Source: Pseudacidobacterium ailaaui
GTDB lineage: Bacteria > Acidobacteriota > Terriglobia > Terriglobales > Acidobacteriaceae
Length of the DNA: 64,000 nt
Direction: 5' to 3'
NCBI RefSeq assembly: GCF_000688455.1
Contig: NZ_JIAL01000001.1
Coordinates: 961,001-1,025,000 of the forward strand
This document shows positions 55,399 through 64,000 of the stretch, in pieces. Made by a program: the position numbers and the translations under genes. Numbering within the stretch: position 1 is the stretch's first letter; each line of letters opens with the position of its first letter. Below the pieces are notes generated by a model, which made no database searches, was not told the DNA's origin, and worked only from the letters and a program-made list of their open reading frames with translations.

Positions 55399-56335
55399 GC
55401 TGAAACCGCTCCTCTGCCCTTCCGTAGCATGGACCTCGCAGCGTCCTGCGCTTCTCTCCAGGAAAGACACGGAAGAGAAAAAACAAGATCGTTTGGCCAA
55501 GGCCCGGACGCCCCCGCATGAAACACTCCCGAAACAACTCTGCGAAAGCAGCGGCCCCTGCGCCAGCTTTGCGCGCTCGCGTCACACATTCTGTCGCAAT
55601 GAAAAATGAATACGCCTTTGCGGTCATGCGTTCGCGGTTGGCCCGCGCCCACTCCAGAGAAACGCGCCAGTCCCCCGAGCTGCTGACGCTTTGCTGGCCG
55701 CCTTCAATCTGCATGACGGTCAGCGCATCCGGCAGCATCACAATCTCCACGTCTTTACGCTGCGCGATTTTCAGCAACCAGTCCCAGTCCTGGTGCCGCT
55801 TCAGTCCTCTCTGAAACGGAACTTCGAGCAGCAGTTCCCGCTTTGCCAGCAGTGTTGAAGTCTGCAACATGCCATCGCCATAGGCGAGACCTTTCCGGCA
55901 AAAGAGATATTCGCTTACATCCTGACCGCGACGATACAGCCTGCGCGGCAAGACACGTCCACCTGCGATCAGCCGCGAGCCCACAACCGGATACTCCGCA
56001 CCAGATGAAAGAGCGGCCTGCATCTGCTTTTCCAGCTTTTCTGGAAACCATTCGTCGTCATCATCGAGAAAAGCAATCCATTCACCCGAAGCTGCACGCA
56101 CTCCGATGTTGCGCGCCTCCGCGCCACCAACGTTTTCGCGCAAAGAGATGGTCCGCAATCGAGGAGCAGAGATTTCCCTTACTGCACACTCCGTGATTTC
56201 ATCCGGCCCATCGATCACCACGATGACTTCAACCGGAGCATAGCTTTGCGCCAGCGCGCTGCTTACCGCGCGTACGATCCATTGCGGCCTCCCCCGGGTT
56301 GGGATGACCGCGCTTACCAGCGGACGAGCAGGCAA
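55367..56335 (-). CDS. GT2-family glycosyltransferase
   Basis: 322 residues from a TTG at 56335 with AAGGA about ten bases upstream; no in-frame ATG is available before the conserved start LVSAVIPTRGRPQWIVRAV. The GT-A site is WIAFLDDDDEWFPEKLEKQ. It is the first gene of the gmhA-gmhB unit and may transfer the heptose itself; that is inference from context. The C-terminal part (GRPGLGQTILFFLFRVF) looks like a membrane-associated helix. Confidence 0.87.
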   Translation of the reverse strand: MPARPLVSAVIPTRGRPQWIVRAVSSALAQSYAPVEVIVVIDGPDEITECAVREISAPRLRTISLRENVGGAEARNIGVRAASGEWIAFLDDDDEWFPEKLEKQMQAALSSGAEYPVVGSRLIAGGRVLPRRLYRRGQDVSEYLFCRKGLAYGDGMLQTSTLLAKRELLLEVPFQRGLKRHQDWDWLLKIAQRKDVEIVMLPDALTVMQIEGGQQSVSSSGDWRVSLEWARANRERMTAKAYSFFIATECVTRARKAGAGAAAFAELFRECFMRGRPGLGQTILFFLFRVFPGEKRRTLRGPCYGRAEERFQHDELHRAFSG

Positions 56336-56439
56336 TCTGCTTTTTCCTTCATGGGTGGAATTTGCTCAAAGCATACAAAAGCAGCAGACACTCTGAAAGA
56401 TACGAAGGGACAAAAATCTAAACCAAAGTAATGGAAGGT

Positions 56440-56580
56440 TTAGTCGAATTTGCCTGCCAGCATCTTTTTTCTCTGAGCAGGTGAAAAATGCTCGATTGCG
56501 TATCGCAATGTAGTCCGCGGAATGTATGCGTAATGTTTTTTGAGAAAAGCAAGAAGCACATCACGGTCCTGCACCCTACT
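56440..56580 (-). pseudogene. C-terminal remnant of an AlkD-like DNA alkylation repair gene
   Basis: On the minus strand, the last 46 codons before a TAA at 56442-56440 read [13 protein letters not shown] then [19 protein letters not shown]. From memory of the family this matches the C-terminal end of ALKD-type DNA alkylation repair proteins (usually MPRTxLRYAIExF...). Directly upstream in frame there is a TGA (56583-56581), the other frames do not continue the family, and there is no start codon with an RBS. It is therefore most likely a decayed gene whose 5' part is lost. The rest of the 410-base gap 56336-56745 shows nothing I recognise. Confidence 0.5.
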
Positions 56581-56745
56581 TCAGATTCTCCTTTGACGGT
56601 TTTGAAATCCCGCGCCAGAGACGCAGCACGCTCTGGATTGCCGGCGGCTTTCAGGGCGCGTTCCAGGTGTATCCGTGCAGATGGACTTCCTATACATTTC
56701 TTCACTACGCAGCAACCTGCAAAACGACTATGATGTCCTACATTC

Positions 56746-58470
56746 ATGGCAAGCGCAGCCCAGGCGGTCCTTCATCGAATCTTTGGGCCGGAACAACCTT
56801 CTGCGGCCGGGCGAGGTCATCTGTTGCCGCGATGGATTTTCCTTCGTGCCCTGGGCCTGATCTATTTTTCAGCATTTTATTCGCTGCTCTTTCAGATACG
56901 CGGTCTCATCGGCCCGGATGGTGTCCTGCCAGCGCAAAAATATCTGGCCCTGGTCATGCGTTCTTTTCCTGGATGGGAGCGCTTCTGGTTTGCTCCGTCG
57001 CTCTTCTGGCTTTCCAGCGGAGACCACATGCTGATGGCCATCACGATCACCGGACTGATTGCGTCGCTGCTGGTGGTCGCAAACGCCTGGCCACGGCCCA
57101 TGCTGTTCATCTGTTTCGTGTGCTTTCTGTCCTTTGTCAGCGCCGCCGGCGACTTCTCAAATTACCAGTCAGACGGAATGCTGCTCGAAGCCGGCTTCCT
57201 CTCCCTCTTTTTTGCACCGCGGGGCCTTTGGCCTGGATTTGGCGCAGTTGACCCGCCTTCCCGGGCCAGCCTGTTTCTATTGCAATGGGAATGGTTTCGC
57301 ATCTATTTTGAATCCGGTTTGGTGAAGCTGCTCAGCGGTGACCCTCAATGGCGGCACTTTACCGCCATGGACGAGTACTACCAGAACGGCCCTCTGCCTA
57401 CCTGGGTCGGATGGTATATGCAGCACCTTCCGCACTGGTTTCAGGCAACAGCAACGGCGGCAACGCTGCTCATGGAACTGGTCATTGTCTTTTTGCTCTT
57501 CTTTCCGCGCCGCTTCCGACTTCTCTGCTTCTGGATTGTGACCCCGTGGGAGATCATCGTCATCCTTACGGCGAACTATACTTTCCTGAACTATCTGGTG
57601 CTCTCACTAGGCTTCCTGCTGCTGGATGACGGACACCTGCTGCGCTTTGTACCCGCCCGCTTCCGCCCCGCCCAGATCTCTTCTACGGGCCATCTGGAGC
57701 AAAGCCCGGAACCATCCCAGCTTGAGCATCCTGGGCCAAGCGCAGCGGAGCCGAAGGCCCTGCTTGATGCTCCGGGGGCCGCTGTCTCGGAGAAATCCGA
57801 AACCACGCGTGCCTCTTTCGTCGCGCCGACGAAGGGTAGAGTGCGCAATCACCTCACTGCGCTCCGTCGCTCCATCAGCACTGTCTTTCTCCTCTGGATT
57901 TTCTACGCAACGACCGCCGAACTCCTCCACATGCTCTGGCGAGAGGCCCCGGTGCCCTTCTTTCCCGTCGCTGTACTGGAGCCGCTCCGCATCGCCAACC
58001 AGTATGGTCTTTTTGCGGTCATGACCCGCGGCCGTTATGAAATTGAATTTCAGGGCTCGAACGATGGCCAGAACTGGACCGCGTATCCCTTCCGCTACAA
58101 ACCGCAGAGACCCGATGAACCGCCGCGCATCTACGCTCCCTACCAGCCGCGTTTTGACTGGAACCTGTGGTTTGCCTCGCTCGGCGACTGGCGGCAGAAC
58201 TCCCTGGTCCCATTGACAGAAGAGCGTCTGCTCGAAAACAGCCGTGACACGCTCTCGCTCTTTGCCGGCAATCCGTTTCCCCAGTCGCCGCCAAAGTACG
58301 TGCGGGCGGTATTGTGGCAGTACTGGTTCACTTCCATGGCAGAAAAGCGTGCAACCGGGCTATGGTGGAAGCGCCAGCTTCTGGGCCTTTACGCCCCTGT
58401 GCTTACAATCAATCCGGACGGACAATTTGTGGCCATCCAATGGCCGGAGCCGCTTCCTCCCCATGAATGA
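56746..58470 (+). CDS. Lipase maturation factor (LMF1)-family membrane protein
   Basis: 574 residues with about eight membrane helices. The core matches LMF1: SDGMLLEAGFLSLFFAP, then WFRIYFESGLVKLLSGDPQW, TAMDEYYQNGPLPTWVGWY, and the C-terminal YEIEFQGSNDGQNWTAYPFR and APYQPRFDWNLWFASL. In vertebrates LMF1 helps lipoprotein lipase fold in the endoplasmic reticulum; bacterial members have no established role. A low-complexity Pro/Ala/Glu insert (about residues 306-365) interrupts the C-terminal part. The start lacks a clear RBS. Confidence 0.85.
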   Translation: MASAAQAVLHRIFGPEQPSAAGRGHLLPRWIFLRALGLIYFSAFYSLLFQIRGLIGPDGVLPAQKYLALVMRSFPGWERFWFAPSLFWLSSGDHMLMAITITGLIASLLVVANAWPRPMLFICFVCFLSFVSAAGDFSNYQSDGMLLEAGFLSLFFAPRGLWPGFGAVDPPSRASLFLLQWEWFRIYFESGLVKLLSGDPQWRHFTAMDEYYQNGPLPTWVGWYMQHLPHWFQATATAATLLMELVIVFLLFFPRRFRLLCFWIVTPWEIIVILTANYTFLNYLVLSLGFLLLDDGHLLRFVPARFRPAQISSTGHLEQSPEPSQLEHPGPSAAEPKALLDAPGAAVSEKSETTRASFVAPTKGRVRNHLTALRRSISTVFLLWIFYATTAELLHMLWREAPVPFFPVAVLEPLRIANQYGLFAVMTRGRYEIEFQGSNDGQNWTAYPFRYKPQRPDEPPRIYAPYQPRFDWNLWFASLGDWRQNSLVPLTEERLLENSRDTLSLFAGNPFPQSPPKYVRAVLWQYWFTSMAEKRATGLWWKRQLLGLYAPVLTINPDGQFVAIQWPEPLPPHE

Positions 58471-59925
58471 CGACACCAGCCTCCTCATCGGATCAAAGCA
58501 CCAGCACCCACCCCATGCAGTCGTCATTGGCGCAGGCCCGAACGGTCTGTCCGCGGCCATTGTGCTCGCCCAGGCAGGATGGCAGGTCGAGATTTACGAA
58601 GCACAGCCCACCATCGGCGGCGCTTCGCGGACCCTGCCGCTGACGCTTCCCGGCTTTCAGCACGATTTTGGCTCTGCCATTCACGCTCTCGCCGCAGGCT
58701 CACCGTTTTTCTCCACCCTGCCGCTGGAAACATACGGGCTCGAATGGGTGCACGCTCCTGCGCCGCTGGCCCATCCCTTTGATGACGGGACTGCAATCAC
58801 GCTTGAGCGCAATCTCGACGATGCTGCGTTGATGCTGGAAGCAGATGGGAAACGCTGGCGCCATCTCTTTGGCCCATTTGCAGAACACTGGGACCAGATT
58901 GCACGGGGAGTGCTGGGCCCCGTGCTCCGCTTCCCCACGCATCCGTTTCTGATGGCACGGTTCGGCGCGTTTTCCTTCATGTCTGCACAGTTTTTTGCCA
59001 TGCGCTTTTTGCAGACACCGCGGGCGCGCGCACTCTTTGCCGGAATCGCCGCCCACTCGGTCCTTCCTCTCGATGCCCCCTCAGCGCCTCGGCTGGAGTC
59101 TTGCTGGGGGCCGCGGCCCATGCCCTCGGATGGCCGATGCCCCGCGGCGGTGCACAAACCACGGTAAATGCTCTGGCGGGATATTTCGCTTCGCTGGGCG
59201 GAATCGTCTATACCAGTTCGCCGATTACCTCGCTGGAAGGCTTTTCGCCCCACACCGTCCTCGTCTGCGACCTCAGTCCGCGGCAATTGCTGGAGATCGC
59301 CGGCAACCGGCTCGAACCGGAATTCCAGCGGGAGCTGGGCCGCTTCCGCTATGGGCCGGGCGCATTTAAGGTGGATTATGCCCTCTCCGCACCCATTCCA
59401 TGGAAGGCCGCGGACTGTGCACGGGCCGGCACGGTCCATCTGGGCGGAACACTTGAAGAAATTGCTGCGTCGGAAAGCGAAGTCTGGCAGGGAAAACACC
59501 CAGAGCGCCCGTTTGTCCTTCTTACGCAGCCAACCTTGTTTGATCCGTCACGCGCGCCCGCAGGAAAGCACATCGCTTGGGCCTATTGTCATGTGCCCAA
59601 CGGGTCCACCTTTGAAATGACGGAACGGATTGAGGCCCAGATTGAACGCTTCGCGCCGGGCTTCCGCGACTGCATCCTGGCGCGGCACGTCTCATCGCCT
59701 GCGCTTCTCCAGACGATGGATGCCAACCTCGTTGGCGGAGACATCAACGGCGGGGCCATCTCCCTGCGTCAAGTGGCCTTCCGCCCCACATCGCGCCTAT
59801 ACACTACGCCCGATCCGAGCCTTTTTCTTTGCTCGGCCTCAACTCCGCCGCTGGGCGGAGTGCACGGCATGTGCGGTTATCACGCAGCCCGGACTGTGCT
59901 GCAAAAGATACGGTTCAGACCTTAG
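58463..59925 (+). pseudogene. FAD-dependent (phytoene-desaturase-like) oxidoreductase, frameshifted
   Basis: The N part (from the ATG at 58463, eight bases overlapping the LMF1-family gene) has the FAD site AVVIGAGPNGLSAAIVLAQAGW and SRTLPLTLPGFQHDFGSAIH, normal for NAD(P)/FAD oxidoreductases near phytoene desaturase. After HSVLPLDAP the frame becomes nonsense and stops at 59167. The family sequence resumes in the next frame, PLSASAGVLLGAAAHALGW, and runs to 59925 with GGDINGGAISLRQVAF and the C-terminal FAD motif PPLGGVHGMCGYHAA. The break is at GATGCCCCCTC (five C at 59076-59080); one more C restores a continuous protein of about 487 residues. Either a real null allele, a phase-variable tract, or a sequencing error. 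Confidence 0.85.
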
Positions 59926-60266
59926 TAGCGTCGGCGTCCCGAATCCCGCTGCTGCCGGCCCCCGCGAGATCCGCCGCGGTTGCCTGCCTGGGCCTGATAG
60001 CAGCTCTTGCAGAAAACAGGACGGTCGCCCCGGGGTTCGAAGGGGACCGTGGTTTGCTGCCCGCAGCCGGCACAGATGACGCTGGTGCCCTGTGGAGCGG
60101 ACCAGCGCTGGCCGCCTCCAAACGAATCACTCTTCTTCGCCTGACGGCAGGGCTTGCACCGCTTGGGGGTAGAGTAGCCGCGCTCCTGAAAGAACGCCTG
60201 GTCGGCCTCGGTAAAAGTAAACTCCTGTCCGCAGTCGCTGCAGGTCAGTTGCAGGTCCCCAGCCAT
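59922..60266 (-). CDS. Double zinc-ribbon protein with RGG-like tail
   Basis: 114 residues from the ATG at 60266, which has GAGGAA nine bases upstream. The first ribbon is CSDCGQEFTFTEADQ ... RCKPCR, a probable zinc-ribbon module; the second is CAGCGQQTTVPFEPRG ... FCKSCY. The C-terminus is basic and glycine-rich (NRGGSRGGRQQRDSGRRRY), as in RNA-binding proteins. The function is unknown; nucleic-acid binding is inferred. Its stop codon overlaps the stop of the convergent oxidoreductase gene by two bases. Confidence 0.85.
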   Translation of the reverse strand: MAGDLQLTCSDCGQEFTFTEADQAFFQERGYSTPKRCKPCRQAKKSDSFGGGQRWSAPQGTSVICAGCGQQTTVPFEPRGDRPVFCKSCYQAQAGNRGGSRGGRQQRDSGRRRY

Positions 60267-60419
60267 AGATTCAGTTCCTCGCTTTCTTTGCGTTCCGGCT
60301 GGAGAGTTCCTGGAAAACTTGCGTACGGGAAATCCGGTCAGCGGTCCGACGATTGGCTTATTATCGCACTTCCCGGCCAATCTTGATAGCGGCCCGCTGA
60401 TAAACTGAAAGAGACCACC

Positions 60420-61799
60420 ATGTTTGAAAATCTCTCAGAAAAGCTCCAGCGGGCATTTAAAAACCTTCGCGGGCAGGGCACCGTCACAGAAGAAAATATC
60501 GGTGAGGCGCTGCGCGAGATCCGCGTTGCCCTGCTGGAAGCCGACGTTAACCTCAATGTCGTCAAAGACCTGATCGAGCACATCCGAACCAAGGCCCTGG
60601 GCCAGGAGGTGATGACCGCGCTTTCGCCGACCGAGCAGGTCATTAAGATTGTCCGCGACGAGCTGATCACGCTTCTGGGCAAGGACACGGCCCGCTTCAA
60701 TTTTGCTTCGCGGCCCCCCACGGTCATTCTGATGGCCGGCCTTCAGGGTTCAGGAAAAACGACCACTTCGGGCAAGCTCGCCGCTTGGCTGAAAAAAGGC
60801 GGCCACCGCCCGATGCTGGTTTCCGTGGACGTCTACCGTCCAGCTGCCAGAGAGCAGTTGAAAGTCGTCGCCAACTCCATCAAGGCCAACCTCTATGAGG
60901 GCGATACAACGGGCGAACCAGCCGGCACGGCTCTGGTTGAGCGGCTGGCAAAAGAGGCCCGGCGCGAGGCCGTCATTTCCGGCTGTGACACGCTCATCGT
61001 AGACACCGCCGGCCGTCTGCACCTGGATGAGGAGCTGATGGGCGAAATGGAATCGCTCAAGAAACTCCTTGCCCCACAGGAGATCCTTTTTGTCGCCGAC
61101 GCCATGACCGGGCAGGATGCCGTCAACTCCGCCGAACAGTTCCACAAACGACTTGGCCTCACGGGCGTCATCCTTACCAAAATGGACGGCGATGCCCGCG
61201 GCGGCGCGGCGCTTTCTATCCGCCATGTGACCGGACAGCCGGTGAAGTTCATCGGCGTGGGCGAAAAGCCGGACGCATTTGAACCTTTCCATCCGGACCG
61301 TATCGTCAGCCGCATCCTGGGCATGGGCGACATCATGACGCTCATTGAAAAGGCGGAGGAAAAGCTCGACCGCAAAAAGTCAGAAGAATTTGCCCGTAAG
61401 GCACTTTCCGGCGACGGCTTTTCCCTGGAAGACTTCCGCGACCAGCTCCGCCAGATCCGCAAGCTGGGCTCATTGCAGAGCATCATGAAAATGCTGCCCT
61501 CGGTCGGCCCGCTGGCGGGGATGCAGCAGATGGCCGATCAGGTGGACGAGAAGCAGTTCATCCGCGTCGAGGCAATCATCAACTCCATGACGCCGAAAGA
61601 GCGCAATCACCATGAGATCATCTCCGGCAGTCGACGCAAGCGCATCGCAGCCGGGTCAGGGACTACCGTCCAGGAAGTGAACCAACTTCTGCGGCAGTAC
61701 GCGCAGATGCGCAAACTGTTTAAGAATGTTGGCAAAGGTGGGCTGCTCCAGCGCCGCGCCATGAGCATGTTAAGCGGCATGAGGGGCGGCTTCCGCTAA
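60420..61799 (+). CDS. ffh: Signal recognition particle protein Ffh
   Basis: 459 residues. The N domain starts MFENLSEKLQRAFKNLRGQG; the G domain has GLQGSGKTTTSGKLA, DVYRPAAREQL, DTAGRLHLD and TKMDGDARGG; the methionine-rich M domain ends with GSRRKRIAAGSGTTVQEVNQ and a run of Met and Gly residues. Ffh binds 4.5S RNA and signal peptides and delivers ribosomes to FtsY. rpsP/rimM/trmD, its common neighbours, do not follow here. Confidence 0.97.
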   Translation: MFENLSEKLQRAFKNLRGQGTVTEENIGEALREIRVALLEADVNLNVVKDLIEHIRTKALGQEVMTALSPTEQVIKIVRDELITLLGKDTARFNFASRPPTVILMAGLQGSGKTTTSGKLAAWLKKGGHRPMLVSVDVYRPAAREQLKVVANSIKANLYEGDTTGEPAGTALVERLAKEARREAVISGCDTLIVDTAGRLHLDEELMGEMESLKKLLAPQEILFVADAMTGQDAVNSAEQFHKRLGLTGVILTKMDGDARGGAALSIRHVTGQPVKFIGVGEKPDAFEPFHPDRIVSRILGMGDIMTLIEKAEEKLDRKKSEEFARKALSGDGFSLEDFRDQLRQIRKLGSLQSIMKMLPSVGPLAGMQQMADQVDEKQFIRVEAIINSMTPKERNHHEIISGSRRKRIAAGSGTTVQEVNQLLRQYAQMRKLFKNVGKGGLLQRRAMSMLSGMRGGFR

Positions 61800-61860
61800 A
61801 TTTTGCGAAACAGGAGCCGCCCGGAACGCAACCGTATCTCACTTGCAGAAATACAAGCCT

Positions 61861-62523
61861 ATGATTGATCTCGACCATCGCCTGCAGGACCAACTTGACG
61901 AAATTACCGCGAACACGCGCAAGCTGGTACAGCCCGAACGGCTGGCCATCGCCGAGCAGGCCGTGGCCGACCTCTTTGCAAGCGGCATTGAGCAGCAGAT
62001 TCTTTCCGTCGGCGAGAAGGCCCCGGAGTTCGCTTTGCCCGACGCTTCCGGCCGCATGGTCCATTCCTCTGACCTGCTGGCGGTGGCACCCCTTGTGGTG
62101 AATTTTTTTCGGGGCCGCTGGTGTCCTTATTGCGTTACAGAGCTGGAGGCCTGGCGCGATCTTTATACGGTGGTGCGCGAAAGGGGAGCACTGCTGGTAG
62201 GCATCTCGCCCCAGACCGTCCGGCAAAGCGACTTCACCGTCAGCCAGCACGAAATTCCCTTTCCCCTGCTGCATGACTCTCACTGTGACGTGGCCCAGCG
62301 CTTCGGACTGGCCTATAAGGTCCCACCATTTCTCCAGAACTACTACCGGAGCATCCTGGTAAACCTTTCGTTTATCAATGGCGATGAAAGCTGGCTGCTC
62401 CCTCTACCGGCAACCTACGTCCTGGCACAGGACGGCACGGTGCTCTTCGCAGAAGCCCATGCCGATTTTCGGGTGCGCCCGGAACCTGGAGAGGTCCTGA
62501 AATCTCTGCCTGTCCGCAAGTAG
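61861..62523 (+). CDS. Peroxiredoxin-like (AhpC/TSA) redoxin
   Basis: 220 residues from the ATG at 61861; a TTG at 61843 would add six. About 50 helical residues precede the thioredoxin fold, which has GEKAPEFALPDASG and the active site FRGRWCPYCVTELEAW. The CxxC pair could act as a two-cysteine peroxidase or as a thiol oxidoreductase. The DSHCDVAQRFG sequence in the second half is typical of AhpC/TSA redoxins. No signal peptide is visible, so it is cytosolic. The gap 62524-62688 shows no gene. Confidence 0.85.
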   Translation: MIDLDHRLQDQLDEITANTRKLVQPERLAIAEQAVADLFASGIEQQILSVGEKAPEFALPDASGRMVHSSDLLAVAPLVVNFFRGRWCPYCVTELEAWRDLYTVVRERGALLVGISPQTVRQSDFTVSQHEIPFPLLHDSHCDVAQRFGLAYKVPPFLQNYYRSILVNLSFINGDESWLLPLPATYVLAQDGTVLFAEAHADFRVRPEPGEVLKSLPVRK

Positions 62524-62688
62524 GCGCTGCCGATCCTCTGTCCACTTCCGGACACTCGGGTTCCGCAAATGGACACTGGTTCTGGAAGGCCCCTGGGCGC
62601 GGGCCGTTCATCCTGTTCATTCCAAATGGCCTGCTGCCAGTTAGAAAATGGAAGTTCACTTGCCTGGCACTCAGGAGAGGGCCCCGCC

Positions 62689-64000
62689 ATGCAATCATTC
62701 CTGCAGGATTTTCGATACGCCGTGCGGCAATTGAGAAAGTCACCCGGATTCGGGCTGACGGTCATTGCCACACTGGCCTCAAGCATTGCCATCACTGCGG
62801 CAGTCTTCAGTGTGCTGTATGCCATGGTGGTCCGGCCTCTTCCTTATTCGCAGCCGGAAAGGATTACTGTGCTCCAGCCTTACTCCCCCGAGGGATATAC
62901 GCAGCCGGCGTCGTATCCGGAGTATCTGGATTGGCGCAGGATGAACCACAGCTTTTCCGCCCTTGCGGCCTATAATCCGTACTACAACGTGAATTTTGAG
63001 GGCCCGGCGGGACCAGCTGCGCTACAGGCGGTGCGGGCAAGTGACAATTTCTTTGATGTCTTTGGCGTGCGTCCGGTCCTGGGCCGCACCTTTGCCCCCG
63101 GAGAAGACCAGGACGGCAAAAATGACGTTGTTGTCCTGAGTTATGAAATCTGGCAGCAGTTTTTTGGCTCACAGAAAAGCGTGATTGGCCAGAAAGTGAA
63201 GCTGGACGGGCGCCCCTACACCATCATCGGCGTCATGCCAGCCGGCTTCCGTTTTCCGATTGGAAAAATCAACGCGATTTACATCCCGCTGCATCTGTCG
63301 CAGCAGCAGCGCGAAGGACGCGGAAGCCACTGGCTGCCTACCGTGGGCCGTCTGAAGCCTGGGGTCTCTCTGAAGCAGGCCCAAGCCGACCTGGACCAGG
63401 TTTTTGCCGACCTGGGACGCTCCTACCCTGACACAAAGGGCAGAAAGGTCAAGCTATTGGAGGTCGCAAACTTCTTCCTGGGCGACACGCAGGATGCGCT
63501 GCGGCTACTCCTTTGCGCGGTGCTTGCGTTGCTCGCCATTGGTTGCGTGAATGTAGCAGGTCTGCTGCTGGTGCGCGGCGTCAAACGCGAGCGGGAGATG
63601 GCGCTGCGTTCCGCAGTGGGTGCAGACCGCCTGCGGATCGTCCGGCAGATGCTGACCGAGGCCCTGCTCTTTGCCCTCTGCGGAGCGCTCGGCGGTGTTC
63701 TGCTCGCTTATGCCCTGCTGCGCGGAATCCAGATGCTGCTGATTGCGGCTTTGTCTCGTGGCGCAGAGGTTGAGCTGAATCTGCCTGTATTGCTGGCGGC
63801 CTTGTTCGTCTCGATCCTCGTTACCATTCTGGCCTCCCTTGCCCCTGCTCTGCGCCTGTCCCGGACCTCCCCAGGGCTGGCCCTGCGATCTGGGGGAAAT
63901 ACCGGAACTTCCCGTGGGCAGCACCGCCTGCGGGCCGGATTTGTCATCACCCAGGTGGCCCTCGCACTGGCCCTGCTGGTGGTTTCCGGATTACTTCTCC
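62689..64000 (+). CDS. MacB/FtsX-type ABC permease, ADOP-like (3' end outside window)
   Basis: The frame is open from the ATG at 62689 (AGGAGAGG eight bases before) to the window end, 437 codons. It begins SFLQDFRYAVRQLRKSPGFG, a start common in acidobacterial orphan permeases (ADOP family), with one membrane helix, a MacB periplasmic domain (VRASDNFFDVFGVRPVLGRTF, VIGVMPAGFRFP), and FtsX-type helices from about residue 270 (LRLLLCAVLALLAIGCVNVAGLLLVR). No ATPase gene lies before it. Full members have about 800 residues with a second FtsX half, which must lie beyond 64000. Confidence 0.85.
   Translation, partial: MQSFLQDFRYAVRQLRKSPGFGLTVIATLASSIAITAAVFSVLYAMVVRPLPYSQPERITVLQPYSPEGYTQPASYPEYLDWRRMNHSFSALAAYNPYYNVNFEGPAGPAALQAVRASDNFFDVFGVRPVLGRTFAPGEDQDGKNDVVVLSYEIWQQFFGSQKSVIGQKVKLDGRPYTIIGVMPAGFRFPIGKINAIYIPLHLSQQQREGRGSHWLPTVGRLKPGVSLKQAQADLDQVFADLGRSYPDTKGRKVKLLEVANFFLGDTQDALRLLLCAVLALLAIGCVNVAGLLLVRGVKREREMALRSAVGADRLRIVRQMLTEALLFALCGALGGVLLAYALLRGIQMLLIAALSRGAEVELNLPVLLAALFVSILVTILASLAPALRLSRTSPGLALRSGGNTGTSRGQHRLRAGFVITQVALALALLVVSGLLL

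Noticed and set aside
56488-56733. 81-codon plus-strand open frame in the 410-base spacer
   Set aside because: No motif and no RBS; the opposite strand holds a recognisable AlkD-like 3' remnant instead.

Overview
The window reads as chromosomal core DNA of a GC-rich, Gram-negative bacterium, most likely an acidobacterium of the class Terriglobia. This is inferred from a macrolide-type orphan permease of the style common in that group (62689-64000), a coiled-coil porin, the RND pump, lipid A/EPS-type genes and general codon use; no 16S rRNA gene is present to confirm it. Coding density is high, genes overlap often, and I see no insertion sequence, integrase, CRISPR array or phage gene.

Layout. 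1-4442: end of a pyruvate kinase gene with a strong terminator, mutL (carrying a perfect parS-like palindrome inside its coding sequence), a secreted VOC-fold protein, a CDP-alcohol phosphatidyltransferase and a small zinc-ribbon-like protein. 4651-11268: a complete ISC iron-sulfur assembly operon, iscR-iscS-iscU-iscA-hscB-(tautomerase)-hscA-fdx-iscX, behind a good sigma-70-type promoter. 11278-18812 (minus): an MdtABC-type RND pump with two different permeases. 19066-26614: murC, an HpnI-like glycosyltransferase, an ArnT-like GT39 transferase, a CHAD protein and a porin. 26910-36919: an ABC exporter, a short NdvB-like glucan synthase without its usual phosphorylase half, an MFS transporter, a ROK sugar kinase behind a LacI-type palindrome, and recA. 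37054-42035: an acyl-CoA carboxylase carboxyltransferase, tRNA-Leu(GAG), secG and an N-terminally short 2-oxoglutarate dehydrogenase E1.

42043-56335 is an exopolysaccharide locus in three transcription units. A long overlapping minus-strand operon runs epimerase, hddC, hddA, Wzz/BY-kinase, Wza-like exporter, polymerase/ligase, acyltransferase, GT4. Diverging from it is a plus-strand trio (GT2, WecG-type GT, transaldolase). A minus-strand trio (GT2, gmhA, gmhB) converges on that. Together GmhA, HddA, GmhB and HddC make up the whole route from sedoheptulose 7-phosphate to GDP-D-glycero-alpha-D-manno-heptose, and the transaldolase could feed its substrate, so the polymer probably contains heptose.

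56336-64000: a spacer holding the 3' remnant of an AlkD-like DNA-alkylation-repair gene, a bacterial lipase-maturation-factor (LMF1) homologue, an FAD oxidoreductase gene broken by a one-base frameshift in a C tract, a small RGG-tailed zinc-ribbon protein, ffh, a peroxiredoxin-like protein and the start of a MacB/FtsX-type permease that runs off the window. The most notable points are the parS-like site in mutL, the tautomerase lodged in the isc operon, the split heptose/transaldolase locus, the porin terminator embedded in the end of a convergent gene, the short NdvB and the frameshifted oxidoreductase.
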